A DNA stretch of 64,000 nt from Moraxella osloensis (lineage in GTDB: Bacteria > Pseudomonadota > Gammaproteobacteria > Pseudomonadales > Moraxellaceae), in NCBI RefSeq assembly GCF_001553955.1, contig NZ_CP014234.1:1922001-1986000 (forward strand), written 5' to 3'. Positions 56,206-64,000 of this stretch are shown here, in pieces. A program made the translations under genes and the position numbers. Numbering within the stretch: the stretch's first letter is position 1; each line of letters begins with the position of its first letter. The notes beneath the pieces were generated by a model that was given only the letters and a program-made list of their open reading frames with translations, was not told where the DNA came from and made no database searches.

Positions 56206-56439
56206 CTAAAAACTACGTAAACTTGGTTGAAACAAACCGACCACAAACCAAATCGTTTCAATAATCCAAATGATCAGTACATACAAGCGGATTTGCTCGG
56301 CTGTCCAATCTAGCGAAAACCAGCCAATTAGCCACCACGATTGCCAACCTTCTAGCCATTTTGCACCATTTCCCAGCAGCACCCAACCATAAAACATACT
56401 GCTAAGCAAAAACAGCAACCACCACTGCAGCACTGGCAT
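56206..56439 (-). CDS. Small Trp-rich membrane protein, unknown
   Basis: A 77-residue protein not recognised. Two or three hydrophobic stretches (LQWWLLFLLSSMFYGWVLL, WWLIGWFSLDW, LYVLIIWIIETIWFVVGLF) and eleven or more Trp point to an inner-membrane protein. ATG 56439 has aaagga 9 bp upstream, which favours it over the longer frame starting at 56493. It is divergent from ubiH, whose leader it overlaps only if the longer start is used. Confidence 0.6.
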   Translation of the reverse strand: MPVLQWWLLFLLSSMFYGWVLLGNGAKWLEGWQSWWLIGWFSLDWTAEQIRLYVLIIWIIETIWFVVGLFQPSLRSF

Positions 56440-56573
56440 TTTGCTTATTCCTTTAACATTTGCTTTATGGATTTTACCCAATTGGCGCCACAAAGCGCGT
56501 AAGGATTTGTGCTAAACTGGTAAAAAATTCTGATAAGGTGCGCTTTAACCGCCCTTTAAAAAAGAGAACACGC

Positions 56574-57845
56574 ATGAATATTCTTACCCCCCAAACTGTG
56601 GTGATTATCGGCGGCGGCAATGTGGGTTTATCCTTTGCGCTACTGCTTGCCGACAAAGGCATCTCAAGTACGTTACTAGAAAAAGCCAACTATCCGACCA
56701 TCAGCCCTGATGATGACTTAGACCGCGCGCAATTTGACAGCCGTAACATCGCACTATCACGCCGTACGGTACAAATTTATCGTGGTATCACCTTTAATGG
56801 CAAAGCGCTATGGGATGATTTACAAAGCCATGCCTGCCGCATCGATGAAGTTAGTATCAGTGAAGAAGGTAGTTTTGGTAAAGCGACGCTCAACAAAGAA
56901 GCCGAAGGGGTGGAAAGTTTTGGGCAGGTAATGGAAAACGCATGGCTTGGCAAAAAATTACTGCTCGCCGTACAAAACAATCCGCTGATAACCTTGCTAG
57001 ACGGTGCCACCTTGACCGATATACAACAGACGGCAACCGATGTCACCATTCGCTTTGACCAAGCTCACCAAGCTTGCCAAACCTTAACGGCTGATGTATT
57101 GGTGGCTTGTGATGGTCAAAACTCGCCAAGCCGTCAACTACTGGGCATTGGCGCAACTGCGCACGATTATCACCAAGTAGCTGTCGTGGGCGTGGTCATG
57201 ACGGATAAACCCCACCATCATCAAGCGATTGAACGCTTTAATAAAATGGGCGCAGTTGCTGTGTTGCCTTTGGTTGATGCGTTTGATATCGGTCAAGGGG
57301 ATGGACGACAAGCCCAGCAAGGCTATCGCCGCTCTGTGGTATGGGTGTGCCCAAAAGGCGAAGAACAGCGCTATTTGGAGGACGACCAATACTTTCTTGA
57401 TACCATTCAACAAGCCTTTGGCAGCTTAGCAGGCAAGTTTGTCAAAGCGGGTAAACGGGGCGCGTATCCACTGGTGAAAATATTGGCAGATAGTCAAGTC
57501 AAAGGTCGCTGCGTCATCATGGGCAATGCCGCCCACACCTTGCACCCTGTGGCAGGACAAGGCTTTAATTTATGTATGCGCGATGCTGATACGCTTGCCA
57601 AGATGCTGGCACAGCAAGTGATGCGCGGCGAAGATATCGGCGATAGTCGCATGCTACAAACTTATGCCAAACGCCGTAAAGCCGACCAAAAACGGGTAGA
57701 AATTTTCTGCGATACGGTGGTATATGGCTTTATGCACCAAAATCCCTTGCTCAAAATCGCGCGTAATGTCGGACTCATTGCCTTTGATAAAGTGCCATTT
57801 GTGAAGCCAGCTGTGGCTACCTTTGCGATGGGGCTGAAATCATGA
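56574..57845 (+). CDS. ubiH: UbiH-type FAD-dependent ubiquinone hydroxylase
   Basis: A 423-residue flavoprotein monooxygenase of the UbiH/COQ6 family, which hydroxylates the ring of ubiquinone intermediates. It has the FAD loop VVIIGGGNVGLSFALLLADKG, RNIALSRRTVQIYRGI, the ring-binding DVLVACDGQNSPSRQLLGI and the GD-motif variant MGNAAHTLHPVAGQGFNL, with GNAA and TLHP as in UbiH rather than UbiI. ATG 56574 follows aaagaga. It overlaps the next hydroxylase gene by 4 bp (ATGA), so the two are co-translated. Confidence 0.9.
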   Translation: MNILTPQTVVIIGGGNVGLSFALLLADKGISSTLLEKANYPTISPDDDLDRAQFDSRNIALSRRTVQIYRGITFNGKALWDDLQSHACRIDEVSISEEGSFGKATLNKEAEGVESFGQVMENAWLGKKLLLAVQNNPLITLLDGATLTDIQQTATDVTIRFDQAHQACQTLTADVLVACDGQNSPSRQLLGIGATAHDYHQVAVVGVVMTDKPHHHQAIERFNKMGAVAVLPLVDAFDIGQGDGRQAQQGYRRSVVWVCPKGEEQRYLEDDQYFLDTIQQAFGSLAGKFVKAGKRGAYPLVKILADSQVKGRCVIMGNAAHTLHPVAGQGFNLCMRDADTLAKMLAQQVMRGEDIGDSRMLQTYAKRRKADQKRVEIFCDTVVYGFMHQNPLLKIARNVGLIAFDKVPFVKPAVATFAMGLKS

Positions 57846-59089
57846 AAAACACTACATTAATCATCGGCGGTGGTGTTGTTGGCGCGACATTGGCGTTAAA
57901 ACTTGCCCAAGCGCGCCATCCTGTCACCTTAATCGATGCTCGACCAAAACTTTTAGCAGCGGATTGGCGCGACAAACTCACCCAGCGTGATGCTCGTGTC
58001 TATGCCTTAAGCGTCGCCAGTATCAACCTACTCAAAGAGATCGGTGCATGGCAGCGTATCGAACAAAGCAAACGCAAAGCCGACTATACCCAAATGCAGG
58101 TATGGCAAACCAATGGCGTGGGGGAGCTAAATTTTGGTGATGCTCAAACACCGCAATTATTGGGCAGTATGGTTGAGCCCTTTATCATCGAAAAAGCGCT
58201 GTATGACGGTTTTGACAATGAGAGCCTTGTCCATCAGGGTCAATCCTATTTGCGCCATATTGCAGGGCATAAGGTCACTGATATTGCTTGGCAAGGTGAA
58301 GATTTGGGGTATCAAGTTAGCTTAGATAATGGCACCACGTATCAAGGTAAGCTGTTAATCGGGGCTGACGGCCGCGGCTCTATGGTACGCCAAGCGGCAG
58401 GGATTGGGTTAGATACTTTGGCGTATCAGCAAACGGCAATCTGCTGCGCCATCAAAACCGAGCAGCCACACAAGGCGACAGCCAGACAAGTGTTTTTGCC
58501 GACAGGGCCTTTGGCACTTTTACCGCTGGCAGATGTGACGGCTGACGATCAGGCAAATCCTCAACATTGGCAATCGGTGGTATGGACATTGCCGACCAAT
58601 GCGGCACTTGATTTACTCACGCTGCCACCAAAAGAGCTTGCCAAAGAACTCGCCTTTGCCAGTGGCTATGCCTTAGGGGATATCACTGAGATTGAATCAA
58701 TCGCCAGTTTCCCACTGGGTGCCCAACATGCCAAAAATTATGTCAAAGCTAACTTAGCGTTGATTGGCGATGCCGCGCATGGGGTGCATCCTTTGGCGGG
58801 ACAAGGCTTAAACTTGGGTATGCTCGATATCATCGCCTTGAGCGATATTTTGCAAAAAGATTATCAGCGGTCAGGCAACAAGCTATGGGCAAGTTTTGCC
58901 ACCTTACAGCATTATGAGCGTCAACGCTACGCTAATAACGCTATGATGATGCACAGTTTTTCTGGGATAAACTGGATTTTTGGTACACAGTTGCGTCCGA
59001 TTCAGCAGCTACGCAGTGAAGGCGTGAGCATGGTTAGCAGAATTAAACCCTTGATGAAATTTTTTACCCAAAAAGCCAGTGGCATCTAA
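57842..59089 (+). CDS. UbiI/UbiF-like FAD-dependent hydroxylase
   Basis: A 415-residue enzyme of the same family as its upstream neighbour, with TLIIGGGVVGATLALKLAQ, RVYALSVASINLLKEIG, LLIGADGRGSMVRQAAGI and GDAAHGVHPLAGQGLNLGMLD. GDAAH with a VHPLAGQG tail is closer to UbiI/UbiF than to UbiH, so it probably acts at another ring position; which one cannot be fixed from motifs. It overlaps ubiH by 4 bp and ends at a bidirectional terminator. Confidence 0.87.
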   Translation: MKNTTLIIGGGVVGATLALKLAQARHPVTLIDARPKLLAADWRDKLTQRDARVYALSVASINLLKEIGAWQRIEQSKRKADYTQMQVWQTNGVGELNFGDAQTPQLLGSMVEPFIIEKALYDGFDNESLVHQGQSYLRHIAGHKVTDIAWQGEDLGYQVSLDNGTTYQGKLLIGADGRGSMVRQAAGIGLDTLAYQQTAICCAIKTEQPHKATARQVFLPTGPLALLPLADVTADDQANPQHWQSVVWTLPTNAALDLLTLPPKELAKELAFASGYALGDITEIESIASFPLGAQHAKNYVKANLALIGDAAHGVHPLAGQGLNLGMLDIIALSDILQKDYQRSGNKLWASFATLQHYERQRYANNAMMMHSFSGINWIFGTQLRPIQQLRSEGVSMVSRIKPLMKFFTQKASGI

Positions 59090-59103
59090 AAATTTTTAAC
59101 AGC

Positions 59104-59139
59104 AAAAAAAAATCCTCGATAAGCTATCGAGGATTTTTA
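59104..59139. terminator. Bidirectional terminator
   Basis: aaaatcctcgat pairs with atcgaggatttt around aagct, with A- and T-runs. It ends the ubiquinone genes and the convergent OmpA-domain gene. Confidence 0.92.
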
Positions 59140-59165
59140 ATGATGAATCAACCGTAAAAGGTGAT

Positions 59166-60365
59166 TTATTTCGCCGGGCTTGCAACCGTCGTAACAGTTG
59201 TGGTACCGGTTGCAGGAATTGCATTGTCATCCACAATGTATGCATCAACACGGCGACCTTCTTGGTCTTTACCCTCAGCACCTGTCGTGTCTTGTGGTTT
59301 GATCAATTCAAGTTGTGATTGCGGCACACCATTAGCTATCAAGAATAATCTAACCGCTTGGGCACGCTCTTTTGCTAACTTTTCATTGGCAGCAGCATTA
59401 CCTGTGCTGTCGGTATAACCACTGATACCGATTTTTTTGCCTTGTTTAGCTGCTTCAAGGATATCATTGGCTTTTTCTTTGGCATTACCAGCGACTTGTG
59501 CTTCACCTGTAGCGAAGTAGAAGCTTAGGCGACCATTTTCAAATACCACTGAAGGCTCAGTGGTAGAGATAATTGTCGCTGCTATTGTCTCAGTGGTCGC
59601 CATTGGCATGCTTGCTACCGCCATGTCAGTGGTTGATGCTACAGGCATTGCCATGCTATTTGTGGCACTTGCCGCAGAGACTTCAGTTGTGGTAGTGGTT
59701 GTCGTTGTTGAAGCAGTAGTAGAAGCCACAACTGGCGTCGCGACTGGCTCAGTTTTGTTACATGATTTCAATAATGCCCAAGCGAGTGCACCTAAAATCA
59801 ACAAACCAATGATTGGCAATAACATTTTCATCAAGCCGCCTTCATCGCGTTTAGGCGTAGCAACCAGATGCTCCTCTGTACGAGTGGTCGTTTGGACAGT
59901 AGGGGTGGTGGCTGCATGCACAGGCGACAAATTCAACATGGTTAAAATGCCCGCTGGGATAAATGCATATGCCCAAGCAGGAATCACAGAAGCCACAGAC
60001 GCAATATTGTTTGATAAGAAAGTATTGAGTGGTGTTGTACCTGCAAGTGAGCGTAATTCACGCAGTACCAGCGGCGCGGCACGGCTTACCAATGAACTAG
60101 TCTCTTGCTCTGGTACACTGTAATGACGTGAGAGCTGTTGCACTAGCTCTGTACGGTGGGTGGTATCTGGTAGTACACGGTCAAAAAAGCCGTGATCATC
60201 ATCAGCGATGGTAGCATTAGCAAAGCTGTTAGAGACGTTACCGTCAGCAAGACGGGCAACCAAGATGGCGTATAATTTTTCTAATAAAGATGAGCGGTTG
60301 GCGTCATTTGCATTATTTAAAACAACGGGTGTTACTGTACGGGTTAAATGTTCAATGATATTCAT
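59166..60365 (-). CDS. OmpA-domain protein with DUF937-like N-terminal region
   Basis: A 399-residue protein in three parts. Residues 1-150 are helical with TTPLNTFLSNNIASVASVIP and no signal peptide; this resembles DUF937-type regions only loosely. A transmembrane helix lies at about 180-198 (LLPIIGLLILGALAWALL), followed by a Thr/Ser/Ala-rich linker of about 75 residues. The C-terminal OmpA/MotB domain has LSFYFATGEAQV, IGISGYTDSTGN and NEKLAKERAQAVRLFLI, which bind peptidoglycan. The topology suggests an inner-membrane protein gripping the cell wall from below. Start is preceded by a weak ribosome binding site. Confidence 0.8.
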   Translation of the reverse strand: MNIIEHLTRTVTPVVLNNANDANRSSLLEKLYAILVARLADGNVSNSFANATIADDDHGFFDRVLPDTTHRTELVQQLSRHYSVPEQETSSLVSRAAPLVLRELRSLAGTTPLNTFLSNNIASVASVIPAWAYAFIPAGILTMLNLSPVHAATTPTVQTTTRTEEHLVATPKRDEGGLMKMLLPIIGLLILGALAWALLKSCNKTEPVATPVVASTTASTTTTTTTTEVSAASATNSMAMPVASTTDMAVASMPMATTETIAATIISTTEPSVVFENGRLSFYFATGEAQVAGNAKEKANDILEAAKQGKKIGISGYTDSTGNAAANEKLAKERAQAVRLFLIANGVPQSQLELIKPQDTTGAEGKDQEGRRVDAYIVDDNAIPATGTTTVTTVASPAK

Positions 60366-60882
60366 AATTCAAGCCTCAACAAAATGAAGGGTTATCAACC
60401 ACCATAAAACCAATGTATTATTTTTATATCCAGCACACTAGCCAATAATTCTATTATATGTTTTCAAAAATTATTATTTATGGTTGTTGGGTGTGTTATT
60501 GCATTGCTATTTAATTTATGCTTAACAATACTGAGAAAAACTGCCGCAAAACAACAGATTTTGTTAAGTCTTTTGCAGTATTACTCAAATATAGCTAATA
60601 AATTAAAGCAAAATCGGCTCGCCTTCAGTTATGTTAAGGTAACTATTGCGTAAATATTGTGTTAAAAATTCAAATCGTCCCCATTTTGGGTAAACTTGGG
60701 TAAAGGTGTGTTACTCAAATTTGAAGGGTTTGTCATTAGCTTCATGCTACAAAGTTAGCGTTATACTTCAAGGCAGCTTTAGGTATCATCTATATCAATA
60801 AATTCACATTTGGCTTATTGAGATAATCCGCTATCTTTATCATAATCCTACTTATCATTATTTATTGCTATTTTGAGGTGTT
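60366..60882. other. AT-rich gap with long imperfect hairpin at 60527-60582
   Basis: A 517-nt divergent region without a supported gene. It holds a hairpin with 16-nt arms (60527-60542 and 60567-60582, 13 of 16 paired) and an inner caaaa/ttttg stem in the loop. It could be a regulatory RNA fold or a protein-binding dyad. The rest should contain promoters of both flanking genes, none of which I could fix. Confidence 0.5.
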
Positions 60883-61512
60883 ATGTCACTTTTTTCTAAC
60901 CATACTTTATTTATCATTATTATTACGGTAGTTGTCAGTTTATTAGCTTGGCAATCACCCCAACTGATGCAAAGGTTAATTTTTTATCCGCCTGCGGTGC
61001 AGCGAGGACAAGTCGATCGCTTTGTCACCCATGGTTTTATCCATGCCGATGGGATGCACTTGTTTTTTAATATGTTTACTTTGTATTCGTTTGGACAAGC
61101 GGTACAGGGTTTTTTCATGTCCAAACTCGGCAGTCTAGGGTTTGTGCTGTTTTATCTTGCCGCTTTGGTGGTGGCGATTATGCCAACCTATCTAAAACAA
61201 AAAAACAATCCTCGCTATAGCAGCCTAGGGGCATCGGGGGCTGTTTCAGCAGTAATTTTTAGCTATATTTTGATGAATCCTTGGTCGACATTATTGCTGT
61301 TTGTGATTCCTGTACCTGCGATTGTGTTCGCGGTGGCGTATGTGGCGTATAGTGTGTGGGCAGATGGGCAAGGTCGCGGCAGTATCAATCATTCGGCACA
61401 TTTGGTGGGTGGTATTTTTGGTATGTTAACCACGATTGCCATTGAGCCCGGTATTGTGGCGCATTTTTTTAACCAATTAATGCATCCTAGATTTTTAGGC
61501 TTTGGTGGCTAA
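60883..61512 (+). CDS. Rhomboid-family intramembrane serine protease
   Basis: A 209-residue protein with about six membrane helices. The rhomboid marks are FVTHGFIHADGMHLFFNMFTLYSFG (split here by family wobble), the catalytic serine in SLGASGAVSAVI and the catalytic histidine in NHSAHLVGGIFG. Both catalytic residues are present. It cleaves single-pass membrane proteins; the substrate is unknown. The short tail ends in FLGFGG. Confidence 0.9.
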   Translation: MSLFSNHTLFIIIITVVVSLLAWQSPQLMQRLIFYPPAVQRGQVDRFVTHGFIHADGMHLFFNMFTLYSFGQAVQGFFMSKLGSLGFVLFYLAALVVAIMPTYLKQKNNPRYSSLGASGAVSAVIFSYILMNPWSTLLLFVIPVPAIVFAVAYVAYSVWADGQGRGSINHSAHLVGGIFGMLTTIAIEPGIVAHFFNQLMHPRFLGFGG

Positions 61513-61550
61513 CATTGAATGGCTAAAAATAGGGGCTAAAAATTGCGTGG

Positions 61551-61610
61551 CAGGTTGCCCAGTCACAGGTTGGCTAGTTACAAGTTGCCTAGTTACAGGT
61601 TGCCCAGTTA
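61551..61610. repeat. Four 15-bp tandem repeats
   Basis: Units caggttgcccagtca, caggttggctagtta, caagttgcctagtta and caggttgcccagtta run head to tail between the rhomboid and phosphoesterase genes, with a decayed fifth unit after them. Confidence 0.9.
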
Positions 61611-61666
61611 ACAGTCGCTTAGCTAGTTAACGCTAAAGTCGTAAAAAGCAGTAAAAGGTAAAAAAC

Positions 61667-62602
61667 ATGATTTATGATGTGATTGGGGATGTACATGGTC
61701 AGGCAGATAAGCTCATTGGGCTACTGACGCAGTTGGGCTATCAATATGATGGTCAGTGTTTTCAAGCGCCCGCTAATCACCAAGCGATTTTTATCGGCGA
61801 CTTGATTGATAGGGGCAGTCAACAGCTGCAAACCTTATCTATCGTCTTTGCGATGATTGACCAAGGGCAAGCGCTCGCGGTGATGGGTAATCACGAGTAT
61901 AATGCGTTAGCTTACGCCACACCCGATGCCCGTGATGCAAGCCAATATTTACGACAACATACTGATAAAAACACCTCGCAGCATCAAGCGTTCCTTGATG
62001 AAATAGGGTTTGGCAGTGAGTTACACCAGTTTTGGCTCAAGCGGTTTTATGAATTGCCACTGTGGCTAGCGTTGGATGATGCGTGTTTTGTGCATGCTTG
62101 TTGGGACAGTGATGCGATGGCGATTTTAAAACCGCTGTTAACAACCGGCAATCGCTTGACGCCCGTTGCGCTACAAAAAACCAGTGAGGAAGGTACGCCA
62201 CCTTTTGAGGCACTGGAAAGAGTGCTAAAAGGTGTGGAAGCGACGCTACCTGAAGGCATTCATCTAGTCGATAAAGAAGGTCATCAACGTAAAAATGTAC
62301 GGGTACAGTGGTGGCAGCCTAATTTGTCGTTTCAGCCGATTCACCAGATCGCGCGCGCCAGTCAAGAGGATTTAATTCATATCCCTAAAAACACGCTGAG
62401 CACTGAGATTTTGTTTGGGCTTGACCATGACAAACCTATTTTTGTCGGGCATTATTGGCTCAATGGTACGCCTGAGCTGCTTAGTCATCAAGTGGTCTGT
62501 GTGGATTATTCTGCTGCCAAAGATGGGTTTTTGACGGCTTACCAATTTGACACCGATCATCCGGCTTTGACCTCAGCGAATTTTATTCAATATCAGCATT
62601 AA
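61667..62602 (+). CDS. Metallophosphoesterase (PP2A/PrpE-like)
   Basis: A 311-residue calcineurin-like phosphoesterase starting MIYDVIGDVHGQADKL. All core metal motifs are intact: GDVHG, FIGDLIDRG, VMGNHEYNA, and later His in CFVHACW and FVGHYW. The pattern GDxHG-GDxxDRG-GNHE is that of serine/threonine phosphatases and ApaH/PrpE enzymes. The substrate cannot be read from sequence. It differs from the degenerate phosphoesterase at 40365, which lacks these residues. Confidence 0.88.
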   Translation: MIYDVIGDVHGQADKLIGLLTQLGYQYDGQCFQAPANHQAIFIGDLIDRGSQQLQTLSIVFAMIDQGQALAVMGNHEYNALAYATPDARDASQYLRQHTDKNTSQHQAFLDEIGFGSELHQFWLKRFYELPLWLALDDACFVHACWDSDAMAILKPLLTTGNRLTPVALQKTSEEGTPPFEALERVLKGVEATLPEGIHLVDKEGHQRKNVRVQWWQPNLSFQPIHQIARASQEDLIHIPKNTLSTEILFGLDHDKPIFVGHYWLNGTPELLSHQVVCVDYSAAKDGFLTAYQFDTDHPALTSANFIQYQH

Positions 62603-62699
62603 CCCAAGGCTAAACGGGTGTAACATAAATTAAAATATTTGTTTAAAGCTTACGGCTAAAAATGATAGCCAGTGAGCAAACAATTAAGATGAGTTGGGT

Positions 62700-63614
62700 A
62701 TGATTCGACGTCCGATTGAGCCGCTAAAGATGCTGTTTGTGGTGCAAGGCTCGTACTTTAAACGGCTGATTGTGCCACAAGTTTTGTTGTTTATTTTCTC
62801 TTTTGTCATCTATTTTTATCAAACCCATATCGCCACCGAGCCTGTACCGCTCAATCCTTCGGTGTTTGCGATACTCGGTATCTCACTTGCGATTTTCCAC
62901 GGGTTTTGTAATAACGCAGCGTATGATAGGTTTTGGGAAGGGCGCAAGCTGTGGGGCACGCTGGTTTGGCTAAGTCGCAACATCGCCCGTCAAGTGATGA
63001 CACTGCCCAATGTCAGTATGGCGGAAAAACAAGCCTTTATCCGCCATCAAATCGCTTTTGTCCACAGTCTACGCCAACAGCTGCGGAGTGAGGATAATAC
63101 AGCAAACCTGCAGCGGCTATTAACAGTTGAAGAACAGCAAGCCGTGGTTGGGCAAAACTTTATTGCGTTACGCTTGACCCAAATCATGGGGCAGATGCTC
63201 GCCAACTGGCAAGCCGAGCAAAAAATCGATGTTTGGCAATGGCAAAGCTTGGATAACACCTTGGGTGAAATTGCCCATATCCAAGCGGGCTGTGAACGCA
63301 TTAATAACACACCGATTCCGTATGCCTATTTTGTGCTGCTGCATCGCACTGTGTATCTGTATTGCTTTATGCTGCCATTTGGACTGGGCAATGCGATTGG
63401 CTGGGTAACGCCATTTGTAGTCAGTTTTGTCGGCTACACCTTTATGGCGCTCAATGAAATCGTCGATGAAATCAGCGAGCCGTTTGGTACGGGGGAAAAC
63501 GAATTGCCCCTAGGGATGATGTGCGATACGATTGAGACGCAGCTGGCCATGCTTAGTCATCAACAATTTGCCCCTGAGCAAAAGCCGCGAGTACCCGCCA
63601 ATGTGGTGATATAG
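62700..63614 (+). CDS. Bestrophin-family (UPF0187) membrane protein
   Basis: A 304-residue membrane protein of the bestrophin/UPF0187 family, channels for anions or other small ions. It starts MIRRPIEPLKMLF, with VPQVLLFIFSFVIYFY, FRNNAAYDRFWEGR-type FCNNAAYDRFWEGRKLWG (the family signature), IPYAYFVLLHRTVYLYC and a C-terminal LNEIVDEISEPFGTGENELPL. ATG 62700 is preferred to TTG 62694. It lies before purE, with a terminator between. Confidence 0.9.
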   Translation: MIRRPIEPLKMLFVVQGSYFKRLIVPQVLLFIFSFVIYFYQTHIATEPVPLNPSVFAILGISLAIFHGFCNNAAYDRFWEGRKLWGTLVWLSRNIARQVMTLPNVSMAEKQAFIRHQIAFVHSLRQQLRSEDNTANLQRLLTVEEQQAVVGQNFIALRLTQIMGQMLANWQAEQKIDVWQWQSLDNTLGEIAHIQAGCERINNTPIPYAYFVLLHRTVYLYCFMLPFGLGNAIGWVTPFVVSFVGYTFMALNEIVDEISEPFGTGENELPLGMMCDTIETQLAMLSHQQFAPEQKPRVPANVVI

Positions 63615-63663
63615 TTGCCGCATAGATTTTGATTTTCAAGGGTAAAAAATCATGCTATATTAA

Positions 63664-63698
63664 GTTTTAACCGTGCATTTCATGCACGTTTTTTTATT
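63664..63698 (+). terminator. Terminator after the bestrophin gene
   Basis: cgtgca (63672-63677) pairs with tgcacg around tttca, followed by eight T residues. Confidence 0.88.
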
Positions 63699-63734
63699 TT
63701 AAGTCCGTCAATTTTTTGGCAAAAGGAATTTTCC

Positions 63735-64000
63735 ATGTCAGCAAGTCAGCCAAACGCCCAAACACACCAGCTACCACCTCCCATCCCATCGCCACAAGGT
63801 CAAGTCAAAGTCGGTATCATCATGGGTAGTCAATCTGACTGGGAAACCATGCAAAACGCCGCGCAAATGTTAGCGGATTTTGGGGTGCCCTTTGAGTGTG
63901 AAGTGGTATCGGCACATCGCACCCCTGATAGATTGTTTGACTATGCCAAAACTGCCAAAGCTCGCGGCCTGTCTGTGATTATCGCAGGGGCAGGCGGCGC
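63735..64000 (+). CDS. purE: N5-carboxyaminoimidazole ribonucleotide mutase, N-terminal part
   Basis: The first 88 codons of PurE, running off the right edge. PurE converts N5-CAIR to CAIR, the substrate of PurC at 43089. A Pro/Gln-rich extension of about 24 residues precedes the core, which shows [33 protein letters not shown] and IIAGAGG, all active-site sequences. A ribosome binding site (aaagga) lies 8 bp upstream. Class I type by the HRTP motif. Confidence 0.96.
   Translation, partial: MSASQPNAQTHQLPPPIPSPQGQVKVGIIMGSQSDWETMQNAAQMLADFGVPFECEVVSAHRTPDRLFDYAKTAKARGLSVIIAGAGG

Noticed and set aside
59560-60123. A 187-codon plus-strand frame opposite the OmpA-domain gene
   Set aside because: Its Val/Ala runs are the mirror of the Thr/Ser linker of the OmpA-domain protein; that protein has clear domains and its own terminator.

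Overview
The window reads as a chromosomal segment of a gamma-proteobacterium of the family Moraxellaceae, most like the Moraxella/Faucicola osloensis group. This rests on the gene order (pnp-rpsO; murG-murC-ddl-ftsQ-ftsA-ftsZ-lpxC; yhbY/rlmE-ftsH-folP; sdhE-ygfX; pabC-mltG-tmk; dapA-bamC-purC; serB/smp; carA-carB), on moderately AT-rich DNA and on protein sequences that look Acinetobacter/Moraxella-like. No rRNA, tRNA or CRISPR was seen. The assignment is inference from synteny, not a database match.

Layout. 1-1.8 kb: the end of an rpsO-pnp block on the minus strand, a gene remnant cut by a 140-bp MITE-like element, and a three-repeat Pho box. 1.8-4.5 kb: a Tat-exported PhoX phosphatase followed by the first 106 codons of murG. 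4.5-12.8 kb: a foreign metal-resistance island (czcI-czcC-czcB-czcA-czcD) with a MerR-type promoter, bounded by two 5' fragments of one IS256-family element in inverted orientation and an IS3-family scar. 12.8-14.2 kb: a second, partly diverged copy of phoX 3' end plus murG 5' end, continuing into intact murG. 13.9-22.6 kb: cell wall and division genes ending in lpxC. 22.9-31.3 kb: dciA, an M23 peptidase, a DOMON-like protein, yhbY, rlmE, ftsH, folP, sdhE, ygfX and a YidB-like protein. 31.4-38.2 kb: aroE, an odd lipoprotein, pabC-mltG-tmk and a tnpB-only insertion sequence. 38.2-50 kb: nadB, a degenerate phosphoesterase, dapA-bamC-purC, serB/smp, argG and greA. 50.5-64 kb: carA-phzF-carB, two ubiquinone hydroxylases, an OmpA-domain protein, a rhomboid protease, a phosphoesterase, a bestrophin and the start of purE.

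The most informative structure is at 3142-14212. Intact phoX plus truncated murG lies to the left of the czc island, and truncated phoX plus intact murG lies to the right. The two copies of the 1.38-kb phoX-murG segment are direct repeats 9690 bp apart. This is the footprint expected when a circular molecule carrying czc and a phoX-murG fragment enters by a single homologous crossover. The phoX part of the repeat is a mosaic of identical and diverged tracts, so the fragment probably came from a related strain. Recombination between the repeats should release a circle of about 9.7 kb and restore the locus.

Other themes are frequent degenerate tandem repeats of 11-16 bp, both intergenic and in-frame inside genes (a TQKGT tract ahead of a lipobox, pentapeptide repeats in PabC), a TnpB without the usual RuvC-II glutamate, and a phosphoesterase with altered metal ligands.
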